Source: Microtetraspora sp. NBRC 13810 | GTDB taxonomy: Bacteria > Actinomycetota > Actinomycetes > Streptosporangiales > Streptosporangiaceae | Direction: 5' to 3' | Length of the DNA: 35,704 nucleotides | Assembly: GCF_030268685.1 (NCBI RefSeq) | Contig: NZ_BSRQ01000038.1 | Span: 1 to 35,704 of the forward strand | Shown: positions 7,877 to 15,534 of the stretch, in pieces | Layout of the letters: each line of letters starts with the position of its first letter | How positions within the stretch are numbered: position 1 is the stretch's first letter | Made by a program: the position numbers and the translations under genes | The notes under the pieces: generated by a model | What the model saw: only the letters and a program-made list of their open reading frames with translations | What the model was told of the DNA's origin: nothing | Database searches by the model: none

Positions 7877-7890
7877 GTGACGATCGTCAC
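7877..7890. promoter_or_regulatory. 14-bp perfect palindrome GTGACGATCGTCAC
   Basis: A second, unrelated palindrome lies between MarR operators 2 and 3. Its sequence differs from the TGCTTCGA dyads, so it may be the site of another regulator or may arise by chance. Confidence 0.35.
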
Positions 7891-7894
7891 CATG

Positions 7895-7912
7895 TGCTTT
7901 GAATTCGAAATA
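7895..7912. promoter_or_regulatory. MarR operator 3 (weakest dyad)
   Basis: TGCTTTGA-AT-TCGAAATA keeps one near-perfect half-site and a poorer second half. It ends 14 bp before the MarR start, a position suited to autorepression. Confidence 0.5.
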
Positions 7913-7926
7913 TGTAGGATGGAGGG

Positions 7927-8430
7927 ATGGCCGAGACCGACGCGCTGGATCCGGAGCAGTTGGGGGTCTACTTCGCGCTCAAGGAGGTGGTCAGCCTGCT
8001 CCAGCACGGTGTCGAACAGCAGCTGCGGGCCGGGGGCGACCTCAGCTACGTGCAGTTCCAGTTGCTGGTGCGCCTCGTCGACGCCGAGGGGCAGCTGACC
8101 ATGACCGACCTGGCCGACGGCGTCGTCTACAGCCGCAGCGGCCTCACCTACCAGGCCGGGCTGCTGGAGAAGGCCGGCCTCATCACCCGCAGCACCTGCC
8201 CCGACGACGAGCGCGCCACCCGGGTCACCGTCACCGACGCCGGCCGCGCCCGCCTCGCCGAGGTCCTGCCCGGCCACATCCAGGTCGTGCGCCGCCTGCT
8301 GTTCGCCCCCCTCGCCCAGAACGACCTGAACGCGCTCAGTGACATCATGAACCGCGTCCGCGACCACATGCGCAGCCGGCCACCCCGCTCCGCCGCCCCC
8401 CGCAAACAGCGCGGGGACACTGCTCGGTAG
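7927..8430 (+). CDS. MarR-family transcriptional regulator
   Basis: The protein has 167 residues. The winged helix-turn-helix is visible at about 42-105: SYVQFQLLVRL, LTMTDLADGVVYSRSGLTY (recognition helix), LEKAGLITR, then DDERATRVTVTDAG, the typical MarR wing. ATG 7927 is directly preceded by GGAGGG. The gene is divergent from the quinone oxidoreductase, and three related dyads lie between them, so it most likely represses both and is released by an electrophile or phenolic ligand. No cysteine is placed as in OhrR-type redox sensors, so ligand binding is more likely than thiol oxidation. The C-terminal 20 residues are basic and low in complexity. Confidence 0.85.
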   Translation: MAETDALDPEQLGVYFALKEVVSLLQHGVEQQLRAGGDLSYVQFQLLVRLVDAEGQLTMTDLADGVVYSRSGLTYQAGLLEKAGLITRSTCPDDERATRVTVTDAGRARLAEVLPGHIQVVRRLLFAPLAQNDLNALSDIMNRVRDHMRSRPPRSAAPRKQRGDTAR

Positions 8431-8528
8431 GGACGGAAGCCGCCGCGAGCCCGCGACGCCGGTCGGGTCAGCTCGACGTCCGCACGCCGGGGCGGGGGAC
8501 CTGGGCGGCGCACGCCCAGGCCGGCCAG

Positions 8529-9116
8529 GTGGCGGGCGATCCGCGGCAGGCGCTCGACCGCGTGGAGGCCGCGGGCCTGCGGGCCATGTCGATGCTGGAC
8601 CGCACCCTGGACATGCTGCATCACGACCGGCCCCTGACCCCCGCCGGTGACCTGGGCGGCATCCGCGAGGCCGCCGAGCGCTTCTCCGCGGCCGGCCCCG
8701 GGCAGGTCCGGCTGCATCTGGACCCGGAGGTGACGGTACCGGCGGAGACCGCGACCCTGGCCTACCGGATCATGATCGAGGGACTGACCAACGTCCGGCG
8801 GCACGCCCCCAAGGTCAGCCTGGTCGACCTGCGGGTCAGCGCCTCGGGCGACGCCCTGGAGGTCTCGATGACCAACGACGGTGTGAGCGGGGCGCGTGGC
8901 GACCGGCGTGGCGGGTCCGGTCTGCCGGGCCTGACCGCACTCGTCCGGGCACACGGCGGCGAACTGGTCTCGCGGGCCGTACCGCACGGGTGGTCGCTCA
9001 CGGCCAGGCTGCCGCTGGCACAATCGCCGGGGTGGTCACCCGAATCCTCGTCGCCGACGACCAGGAAGGCATCCGCAGCGCCTTCCGGCTCATCCTCGAC
9101 GCCCAGCCCGACATGA
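8529..9116 (+). pseudogene. NarL-type sensor histidine kinase, N-terminus missing
   Basis: Only the end of the dimerisation helix (GDPRQALDRVEAAGLRAM) and the ATPase domain remain: IEGLTNVRRHAP is the N box and GGSGLPGLTALVRAHGGELV the glycine loop. The sensor region, membrane helices and the phospho-accepting His of the HisKA_3 domain are absent. In-frame codons before 8529 become unrelated at about 8500, 70 bp after the MarR stop. The 3' end is also odd: the frame runs 85 bp into the response-regulator gene. At 9033-9035 the codon is TGG, exactly where a TGA would give the usual GTGA overlap with the regulator's GTG start, so the normal stop may have been lost by one substitution. The product cannot autophosphorylate. 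Confidence 0.7.
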
Positions 9117-9664
9117 CGGTGGTCGCCGAGGCCGCCGACGGCCGCGCCGCGATCGACACCGCCACGGCCATCAGGCCCGACGTCGTGCTCGCCGACATCG
9201 GGATGCCCGGAGCCGACGGCATCGAGGTGGCCCGCGCCCTCGCCGGCACCGGCATCCACGTGGTGATCGTCACCACCTTCGGCCTCGACGAGTACGTGCA
9301 CGCCGCGCTGCGGCACGGCGCGTCCGGGTTCATCCTCAAACGCTCCGGTCCCACGCTGCTCGTCGAGGCCGTCCGGGCCGCGATGAACGGCGACATGCTC
9401 ATCAGCCCGCAGCTCACCGTCCGGCTGCTCCGCCGGCGCGGTCTGCCGCACGAGAGCCCGAGCGTCGTCCTCACCGAACGCGAGGACGAGATCGTGGCCA
9501 TGGTCGCGCACGGGAAGACCAACGCCGAGATCGCCACCGAGCTCTTCCTCGCCCCCGGCACGGTGAAGAACCACATCGCGTCCGTCCAGCGCAAGACCGG
9601 CGCCAGGAACCGGGTCGCCATAGCCGCGTGGGCCTGGTCCACCGGCAGAGCCGGGCCCGAGTAG
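9032..9664 (+). CDS. NarL/FixJ-family response regulator
   Basis: The product has 210 residues from GTG 9032. The receiver domain has the acidic pair Asp9/Asp10, phospho-accepting Asp55 in LADIGMPG, Thr81 or Thr82, and Lys103 in ILKRSGP. A LuxR-type helix-turn-helix follows at about 147-205 (LTEREDEIVAMVAHGKTNAE, then GTVKNHIASVQRKTG). All catalytic residues are present. It would be phosphorylated by the adjacent kinase, but that kinase lacks its His, so the regulator is orphaned unless another kinase or a small phosphodonor acts on it. The stop is 6 bp from the end of the convergent hydrolase gene. Confidence 0.85.
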   Translation: MVTRILVADDQEGIRSAFRLILDAQPDMTVVAEAADGRAAIDTATAIRPDVVLADIGMPGADGIEVARALAGTGIHVVIVTTFGLDEYVHAALRHGASGFILKRSGPTLLVEAVRAAMNGDMLISPQLTVRLLRRRGLPHESPSVVLTEREDEIVAMVAHGKTNAEIATELFLAPGTVKNHIASVQRKTGARNRVAIAAWAWSTGRAGPE

Positions 9665-9670
9665 CGTCGT

Positions 9671-10549
9671 TCAGCGGGTGAGCAGGGCGCGCAACGCCTC
9701 GGCGACGGCGGCCGGGGCCTCTTCGGCCATGAAGTGACCGTAGCCGACGGTGGTGTGCCGCAGGTCGGGCGCCCAGGCGCGCCACAGTGCGGCGGCGTCG
9801 TAGCCGAGGGCGGCGCCCCAGTCCTGCTGGAGCACGGTGACCGGCATCCGCAGCCGGTTGCCGGCGGCGCGGTCGGCCTGGTCGTGCTTGACGTCGATGC
9901 CGGCAGAGGCGCGGTAGTCGGCGACGATCGAGGGCACCGCGTCGCGGCAGGCGTCCAGGTAGGCGGCGCGGATCTCGGCGGGCACGGCCCGCGGGTCGCC
10001 GGTCCAGGCGTCGAGGAAGTGGCCGAAGAAGGCGTCAGAGGAGGCGGCGATCAGCTTTTCGGGCAGACCGGGAGGCTGGGCCATCAGGTAGAGGTGGAAG
10101 CCGACGGCGGCGGTGGTGCCGTGCATCGCCTGCCACATGTCCAGCGTCGGGAGCACGTCCAGGCAGGCCAGATGGGTGATCGTCTCGGGGTGGTCGAGCG
10201 CGGCGCGGAAGGCGACCAGGGCGCCGCGGTCGTGTCCGGCGAGCGCGAAGCGGTCGTGGCCGAGGGCGCGGGCCAGGGCGACGACGTCGGCGGCCATGGT
10301 GCGCTTGGCGTAGGCCGCCGGGTCGGCGCCGGCGGGTTTGTCGCTGGCGCCGTAGCCGCGCAGGTCGGGGCAGATCACGGTGTGGCCGGTCGCGAGGTCG
10401 GCGGCGACGTGCCGCCACATGAGGTGGGTCTGCGGGAAGCCGTGCAGCAGCACGATCGGCGTGCCCGAGCCGCCGGCGGCGACGTTGAGGGACACGCCCT
10501 CGGCGACGGGGACGCGCCGGTAGGTGAAGCCGGTGATGGCGGGTGACAT
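9671..10549 (-). CDS. Alpha/beta hydrolase, haloacetate dehalogenase/epoxide hydrolase-like
   Basis: The enzyme has 292 residues. It has the oxyanion motif HGFPQ (36-40), RGYGASDKP (64-72), the nucleophile elbow AGHDRGA with Asp107, and a C-terminal catalytic His in GYGHFM. Use of Asp as nucleophile places it with dehalogenases and epoxide hydrolases, not esterases, and the HDR tripeptide is typical of the fluoroacetate dehalogenase branch. The substrate is not predictable. ATG 10549 follows AAAGGACGG by about 5 nt; an earlier in-frame start has no ribosome binding site. It is divergent from a SARP-type regulator 106 bp away, which is its likely controller. Confidence 0.85.
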   Translation of the reverse strand: MSPAITGFTYRRVPVAEGVSLNVAAGGSGTPIVLLHGFPQTHLMWRHVAADLATGHTVICPDLRGYGASDKPAGADPAAYAKRTMAADVVALARALGHDRFALAGHDRGALVAFRAALDHPETITHLACLDVLPTLDMWQAMHGTTAAVGFHLYLMAQPPGLPEKLIAASSDAFFGHFLDAWTGDPRAVPAEIRAAYLDACRDAVPSIVADYRASAGIDVKHDQADRAAGNRLRMPVTVLQQDWGAALGYDAAALWRAWAPDLRHTTVGYGHFMAEEAPAAVAEALRALLTR

Positions 10550-10655
10550 GGTCCGTCCTTTCGCGGGTGGTTCACCGGAAGCCTGCCTGGCGCGGATGAG
10601 CATCCGATGAGCGCGCTACCGTGACCAGGGACGATGCGCGGAAAGGGGGTCAGGG

Positions 10656-12620
10656 GTGGGGGTCGCGTTCGGGGTGCTGGGGCCGGTGGCGGCCTGGGAC
10701 GCGGCCGGGGACGTGGTCGCCCTGAAGGGGCCACGGCATCGCGCGGTGCTGGCCCGGCTGATCGTCGCCCGCCGCCGCGTCGTCCCGGTGGGCCGTCTGG
10801 TCGAGGACCTGTGGGCCGAGCCGCCCGCCGACGCGGTGGGCGCGCTGCGCACGTTCGTGGCCGCGCTCCGCCGTACTCTGGAGCCCGAGCGTCCGCCTCG
10901 CGCTCCGGCCCGGCTGCTGGTCACCGAGGGGCCGGGGTACGCGTTGCGCGCCGGGCCGGACGCGGTGGACGCCTGGCGTTTCGAGGAGGCGGTGGCCGCC
11001 GTGGCGACGCTGCCGCCCGCGGACGTGGCGGCGCGGCTCGGGCAGGCGCTGGGCTGGTGGCGCGGGCCCGCCTACGCCGGGTTCGCCGGTGAGCCGTGGG
11101 CCCGCGCGGAGCGGTCCCGGCTCACGGAGCTGCGGCTGCACGCGGTCGAACGGCGGGCCGAGGCCCGGCTGGCCCTGGGCCTCGCCGCGGAGGCGGCGGC
11201 CGATCTGGACGCGCACGTGGCCGAACACCCCTGGCGCGAGGACGCCTGGCGACTGCTGGCCCTGGCGCTGTACCGCACCGGCCGGCAGGGGGACGCGCTG
11301 GCGGTACTGCGCCGGGCGCGCACGCTCCTGGTCGAGCAACTGGGCGTGGATCCGGGCCCGGGGCTGCGCGGCCTGGAGGCGGACATTCTCGGCCACGCGG
11401 CCCGTCTCGATCCGGGGCCGGGCGGCGCGGCCCGGGTGTGGGAGCGGGCGGCAGCCGCCTACGACCGCGCCGTGCCGTCCGGCGCCCGGGTGCGGCTGGA
11501 GTCGACCGTCGCGCTGCTGCGTGACCTCGCGGTGACCGGTGGCGGTGGCCTGCTGGAAGCCCGCAGGCACCGGGTGTCGGCCATCGCCGCTGCCGAGGAA
11601 CTCGGCGACGCGGAGCTGACCGCCCGGGTGATCGGCGCCTACGACGTCCCGGCGATCTGGACGCGTGTTGACGACCCGGAACAGGCCGGGCGGGTGGTCG
11701 CGGCGGCCGAGCGCGCCCTGGCCGGCCTGCCGCCCGGAGGGCACGAGGCGGTCCGGGCCCGGCTGCTGGCCACGATCGCCCTGGAGTCGCGCGGCGCCCG
11801 TTCGGCGCGCGGGCCGCACGCCGCCCGGCAGGCGGAGGAGGTGGCCCGCAGGCTGGACGATCCGGCGCTGCTGGCGTTCGCGCTGAACGCCGTGTTCATG
11901 CAGAGCTTCCAGCGTGCCGGTCTGGCGCCGCGCCGCGACGAGATCGGCGCCGAACTCGTCGCCCTGTCCGCTCGGCACGGCCTGGCCGGCTTCGAGGTGC
12001 TCGGACACCTCATCCGCCTCCAGGCCCGCAGCGCCCTGGCCGACTTCGGCGCGGCTGATCTGCACGCGGCCGCCGCGGACCGGCTGGCCGAGCGGCACGA
12101 ACTGCCGCTGGTAAGCGTGTTCACCCGGTGGTACGGCGCGTTGCGGCTCGCCGCGACCGGGGCGACGGCGGCCGAGGCGGAGGCGGCGTACCGGGACGCG
12201 GCCGCCGGGCTGGACGGCGCCGGCATGCCCGGACTGGAGCGCGGACTGCTGCCGCTCGCGCTGCTGTGCCTGCGCGTACGACATGGGCTGCCCGCCCCGG
12301 ATGACGAACGTCTCGACTGGGGACCTTACGAGCCGTGGGCCCGCCCGCTGCGGCTGCTGGCCCACGATCGCCGCGACGCGGCCGCCGCGGCGCTGCGCGA
12401 GGTCCCGGACCCGCCCCGTGACCTGCTGTTCGAAGCCATGTGGTGCCTCACCGCCAGGGCGGCCGTCGCCGTCGGCGACCGGGAGACGATGGAACGGGCC
12501 CGCGCCGAGCTCGCCCCCGCGGCGGCGGAGCTGGCCGGGGCGGGCAGCGGCCTCGTCACCCTGGGGCCGGTCGCCGGGCACCTGGACGACCTGGTCGCCG
12601 CGCTCCGGCGGGCCCGGTGA
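10656..12620 (+). CDS. SARP-type BTAD transcriptional regulator without NTPase domain
   Basis: The protein has 654 residues. Residues 3-95 form the OmpR-like winged helix (FGVLGPVAAW, LKGPRHRAVLARLIV, VGRLVEDLWAEPPADAVGAL, GPGYALR). Residues about 100-250 are the bacterial transcriptional activator domain (WWRGPAYAGF, EHPWREDAWRLLALALYRTG, LLVEQLGVDPGPGLRGLE). The remaining 400 residues are Ala-rich paired helices resembling TPR repeats. No Walker A loop is present, unlike the larger relative at 17065. Such proteins activate secondary-metabolism or catabolic genes. It is divergent from the Asp-nucleophile hydrolase, its likely target. GTG 10656 lies 4-10 nt after a GA-rich stretch (GGAAAGGGGG further upstream). 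The stop is 9 bp from the convergent GNAT gene. Confidence 0.85.
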   Translation: MGVAFGVLGPVAAWDAAGDVVALKGPRHRAVLARLIVARRRVVPVGRLVEDLWAEPPADAVGALRTFVAALRRTLEPERPPRAPARLLVTEGPGYALRAGPDAVDAWRFEEAVAAVATLPPADVAARLGQALGWWRGPAYAGFAGEPWARAERSRLTELRLHAVERRAEARLALGLAAEAAADLDAHVAEHPWREDAWRLLALALYRTGRQGDALAVLRRARTLLVEQLGVDPGPGLRGLEADILGHAARLDPGPGGAARVWERAAAAYDRAVPSGARVRLESTVALLRDLAVTGGGGLLEARRHRVSAIAAAEELGDAELTARVIGAYDVPAIWTRVDDPEQAGRVVAAAERALAGLPPGGHEAVRARLLATIALESRGARSARGPHAARQAEEVARRLDDPALLAFALNAVFMQSFQRAGLAPRRDEIGAELVALSARHGLAGFEVLGHLIRLQARSALADFGAADLHAAAADRLAERHELPLVSVFTRWYGALRLAATGATAAEAEAAYRDAAAGLDGAGMPGLERGLLPLALLCLRVRHGLPAPDDERLDWGPYEPWARPLRLLAHDRRDAAAAALREVPDPPRDLLFEAMWCLTARAAVAVGDRETMERARAELAPAAAELAGAGSGLVTLGPVAGHLDDLVAALRRAR

Positions 12621-12629
12621 GCGGGCGGC

Positions 12630-13142
12630 TCAGTCGGTGCGCAGCAGGGAGTAGAGGACCTGGTCGTGCCACCGTCCGCCGCGCCACTGCGCTTCGCGGA
12701 GGACGCCTTCGCGCCGGAATCCGGCCTTCTCCAGCGCGCGCTGTTCGGCCTGATTGTCGATGTCGGTGGACGCCTGGATCCGGTGCGCCTGGGTGTGCTC
12801 GAACAGGTAGGCGACCAGCTGGCGTTGCGCCTCGGTGCCCACTCCGTTCCCCTGGTGGGCGGGCCTGACCAGGATGGAGATCGTCCAGCACCATGACGTG
12901 GCGGGCGGCCCCCAGGAGTTCTTGAACCACTGGACCCGGCCGGCCACCTCGTCGTCGGAGCACACGGTGAGCATGCCGCCGTCGTCCCCGAGGTATCCCG
13001 TCTCGGCGAAGATCCGGCGTTCCATGTGCGGTGAGCGGTGGCCGAACCACTGGAGGTGTCCTCTGCCTTCGAGCGAGTAGAACTCCCTCTCGAAGATCAT
13101 CAGATCCAGTTCGACCACGGGACGCAACGTCACCCGGACCAT
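12630..13142 (-). CDS. GNAT-family N-acetyltransferase (RimJ/RimL type)
   Basis: The protein has 170 residues. The acetyl-CoA loop is VRPAHQGNGVG (92-102) with the Q/RxxGxG/A pattern at 97-102, followed by AQRQLVAYLFEH. HRIQASTDIDNQAEQRALEK and AGFRREGVLREAQWRGG are the standard end of the RimJ/RimL subgroup, which acetylates protein N-termini or small amines. The N-terminal lobe (TLRPVVELDL) is complete. ATG 13142 follows GGAG by 7 nt. The gene is convergent with the SARP gene. The substrate is unknown. Confidence 0.8.
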   Translation of the reverse strand: MVRVTLRPVVELDLMIFEREFYSLEGRGHLQWFGHRSPHMERRIFAETGYLGDDGGMLTVCSDDEVAGRVQWFKNSWGPPATSWCWTISILVRPAHQGNGVGTEAQRQLVAYLFEHTQAHRIQASTDIDNQAEQRALEKAGFRREGVLREAQWRGGRWHDQVLYSLLRTD

Positions 13143-13214
13143 GCGAGGACTCCTTGATCAGCACAGTTCATAACTTCGCACCGTATCGCGCCTTTTGAGG
13201 ACATCCGCCGGATA

Positions 13215-13253
13215 GGGCGGGCCGCCTCCAGTTCGGTTCGAGGCGGCCCGCCC
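13215..13253 (-). terminator. Strong hairpin terminator after the methyltransferase gene
   Basis: A perfect 14-bp GC-rich stem (13215-13228 with 13240-13253) and an 11-nt loop start 16 bp after the methyltransferase stop at 13270. There is no T run, as is common for actinobacterial hairpin terminators. It separates this gene from the GNAT gene on the same strand. Confidence 0.65.
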
Positions 13254-13269
13254 GATCACCGGCCGGACG

Positions 13270-14304
13270 TCACAGCCGGTCCGGAGCCGGGGTGAGGAGC
13301 ACGATGTGCGGGTGGGCGCCGGACAGGCTCACGTGCTGGACGTGCGCCGGGAGCAGGCCGTGGCCGATGGCGGAGGCCAGGGCGGCGGTATCGGGGATGA
13401 GCACGACGGCGCGGCCGTCCGGGCGCAGCACCCGCCGGATCTCCGCCCACAGCCGGCCGGGCGTCCCGGACAGCCGCCCGCCCGGCGGCACCTGCCCGCC
13501 CCACGGGGGGTTGGTCAGCACCCGGTCGACGCTGCGGTCCGGCAGCGGGAGCCTGGCGGCGTCGCCGCGCCCGAACGCGACGGGCGTCCCGGACGCCGCC
13601 GCGTTGGCCCGCGCGGCGGCCAGCGCGCCCGGGTCGAGGTCATAGCCCCGCAACCGGGCCTGCGGCTGGAGGCGTCCCGCCTCGATGAGCACCGTCCCCG
13701 CGCCGCAGCACGGGTCGAGCACCTGCTGACCGGGACCGGGCTCGGCCAGCAGCGCCATCGCGGCGGCCACCGGCGGATGCAGGGTCCCCGGTATGGCATG
13801 CCGCTTGTAGTCCCGCCGGTGCAGCGGCCGGCCGGCGACCCGTGCCATCAAGGTCGCCTCCTGCCCGTCCATGGTCAGCCGCCAGCCGGCGTACCCGGGG
13901 GGAGGGGCGGTGCCGGCGCGCCGCGAATGGTAGGGAAGGCCGAGCCGGTCGGACAGCGCCCTGCCGACGACGTCCTCGGCGTCGTACCGGTTGAAGTTGC
14001 GCCTGCCCAGGAAGGACGCGGACACCTCGACGCCCGCCGCGCCCTCGCGGAGCCGCGCGCCGGCGGCGAGCCGGGCCAGCTCCGGGAGGCTGTCCCTGGT
14101 GTGCCCGATGTCGGGGATCCTGCCGGTCACCTGGAAGACGTCGTCGGCTGTCCGGAGGCCGGCCGCCGCCGACTCCGACCCGCTGAAACGGACCTCCCGG
14201 TGCCCGATATGACTGATGGTGCCGAGCTGTTCGCGCAGGACCTCACGGGTCACCACGGTCTCCAGCCCGCTGACACACCGCGCCACCAGGCGCGCGCCCG
14301 TCAC
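13270..14304 (-). CDS. THUMP-type class I RNA methyltransferase (TRM11/TrmN-like)
   Basis: The protein has 344 residues. The first 160 residues include a ferredoxin-like and THUMP-like RNA-binding part (CVSGLETVVTREVL, then VSASFLGRRNFNRYDAE and RPLHRRDYKRHA). The Rossmann methyltransferase domain follows, with the SAM loop VLDPCCGAGT at 195-204, acidic YDLDPGAL at 221-228, and the amino-methylating motif NPPWGG at 265-270. NPPW chemistry plus THUMP indicates N2-methylation of guanosine in tRNA or rRNA. It is not certain which RNA is modified. The start is GTG 14304. A hairpin terminator follows the stop. A 12-codon frame lies 148 bp upstream on the same strand. Confidence 0.8.
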   Translation of the reverse strand: MTGARLVARCVSGLETVVTREVLREQLGTISHIGHREVRFSGSESAAAGLRTADDVFQVTGRIPDIGHTRDSLPELARLAAGARLREGAAGVEVSASFLGRRNFNRYDAEDVVGRALSDRLGLPYHSRRAGTAPPPGYAGWRLTMDGQEATLMARVAGRPLHRRDYKRHAIPGTLHPPVAAAMALLAEPGPGQQVLDPCCGAGTVLIEAGRLQPQARLRGYDLDPGALAAARANAAASGTPVAFGRGDAARLPLPDRSVDRVLTNPPWGGQVPPGGRLSGTPGRLWAEIRRVLRPDGRAVVLIPDTAALASAIGHGLLPAHVQHVSLSGAHPHIVLLTPAPDRL

Positions 14305-14451
14305 GAGACGGTCGCGGCGCCGGGACGCGGGGAACCGAGAAGGGGCGTGCCATCACGCATGAACTCTTCTTCTCCCACGTCACGACCCGGGACGGCGCCA
14401 CGCCGCCCCGCCTCGTCAGCGACGGGATCGCCTCGAATCGCCGACGGGTCG

Positions 14452-14490
14452 TCAGCGCAGGAAGAAGGAGAACTGCATGCGCGTCACCAT
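14452..14490 (-). other. Possible 12-codon leader ORF
   Basis: In the 232-bp gap between the aminotransferase and methyltransferase genes the minus strand carries ATG-GTG-ACG and a stop after 12 codons (MVTRMQFSFFLR). It lies in the 5' region of the methyltransferase. The ribosome binding site is weak. The rest of the gap (14305-14536) shows nothing else. It may be a leader peptide or chance. Confidence 0.2.
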
Positions 14491-14536
14491 AACGGAGTCA
14501 CCCCGCGACGGCGACCTGTTTCCGGGATCACCCGGC

Positions 14537-15295
14537 TCACACCTCGTCCCACGGGATGGCTTCGTAGCGGTCGAGGAGCCATCGCATCGGCGCGGCCTGG
14601 GCGTCGAGGGGGAGGCCGTCGACGGAGCCCACCTGGGTGATGCCGCGCGAGTTGGTGAGGAAGACCGTGTCGTAGCCGGTGAGATCGGCGGCCCTGAGCG
14701 GGCGGTGCTCCTGGGGGACACCTTCGCGTTCGAGCGTCTCCTGGATGAGCCGCATCGTGATGCCGCGCAGCATCGGCGCGTCCGGCCAGACGACCCGGCC
14801 GCCGCCGATACAACCGAGGTTGGTGATGGCCCCTTCGGAGATCAGGCCGTCCTCCGTGGTGAGCAGCGCCTCGTCGAATCCGGCGGCCTGCTGCCTGAGG
14901 TACACCTGCGGGAAGCCGCCGACGTGCTTGATGTGCGGCAGGAAGCGCTGGTAGACGACGGTTCGGACGCTTTGCGGGGTGCCGGAGACGTCCACCGGCG
15001 GGCCGGCCATCGCCACGACGCGCACCCGGTCCTCCGCCAGGACGTACACCCGGACGCTCGCGTCGCGGATGTCCTCGCCCAGCAGCGTCCTGATCGAGCC
15101 GAGGATCAACTCGGCGTCCGGGGCCGCGCCGAACAGCTCGCGGCTGGCCGCCTCCAGCCTGGCCAGGTGCGGGCCGAGGCCGCGTACCCGGCGGTTCCTG
15201 ACCTGCATGGCGGTGAAGTGACCGTAGGTGGCGGACATCACGAACCCGGGCCCCACGACCTCCCCGTCGATCACGGTGCGCCTGATGCCGATCAT
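14537..15295 (-). CDS. Aminotransferase class IV (PLP fold type IV)
   Basis: The protein has 252 residues from ATG 15295. YGHFTAMQVRNRRVRGLGPH (24-43) is the N-terminal domain of class IV enzymes, which include branched-chain aminotransferase and aminodeoxychorismate lyase. HIKHVGG has the PLP lysine at Lys123, and DEALLTTEDGLISEGAITN (141-159) holds the conserved Glu154. LRGITMRLIQE and the final NSRGITQVGS are also typical. The compact length and KHVG loop suit the unassigned actinobacterial subgroup rather than IlvE. The frame stays open for 77 more codons upstream, but they show no homology. GGAAGGGG lies right against the ATG, so a GTG seven codons later is another possible start. Confidence 0.75.
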   Translation of the reverse strand: MIGIRRTVIDGEVVGPGFVMSATYGHFTAMQVRNRRVRGLGPHLARLEAASRELFGAAPDAELILGSIRTLLGEDIRDASVRVYVLAEDRVRVVAMAGPPVDVSGTPQSVRTVVYQRFLPHIKHVGGFPQVYLRQQAAGFDEALLTTEDGLISEGAITNLGCIGGGRVVWPDAPMLRGITMRLIQETLEREGVPQEHRPLRAADLTGYDTVFLTNSRGITQVGSVDGLPLDAQAAPMRWLLDRYEAIPWDEV

Positions 15296-15534
15296 CCCCT
15301 TCCGGATTGGGCGCCGCTCCGGCCAGACCTGGTCAGCGTGCGGGGTCCCGGTCGAACAGCTTCTCCGACCACCAATATCCCACCCGTGCGATGCCGGCGG
15401 ACCGGCGATGACCGCGTGGCTCCTCCGCGTCAGGAAGACCGTGACCCCGCCGGCCACCAGGGGGCGTCGCCCTCGGCCGACCACGTCGTGCCCGTCGGGG
15501 CGGATCAACGTGGACAGGATCCGCACCGTGGCGG
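15296..15534. other. Spacer between aminotransferase and DUF4097 genes
   Basis: On the minus strand a frame continues upstream of the aminotransferase through this whole spacer, but it has no family motifs and no start with a ribosome binding site. I see no gene, hairpin or repeat here. Confidence 0.4.

Noticed and set aside
10650-12581. Minus-strand open frame of 643 codons
   Set aside because: It lies opposite the SARP gene, has low-complexity Arg/Gly/Gln composition and no motif. It is a GC-driven shadow.
13306-14640. + strand open frame of 444 codons
   Set aside because: It lies opposite the methyltransferase gene, which has the SAM and NPPW motifs.
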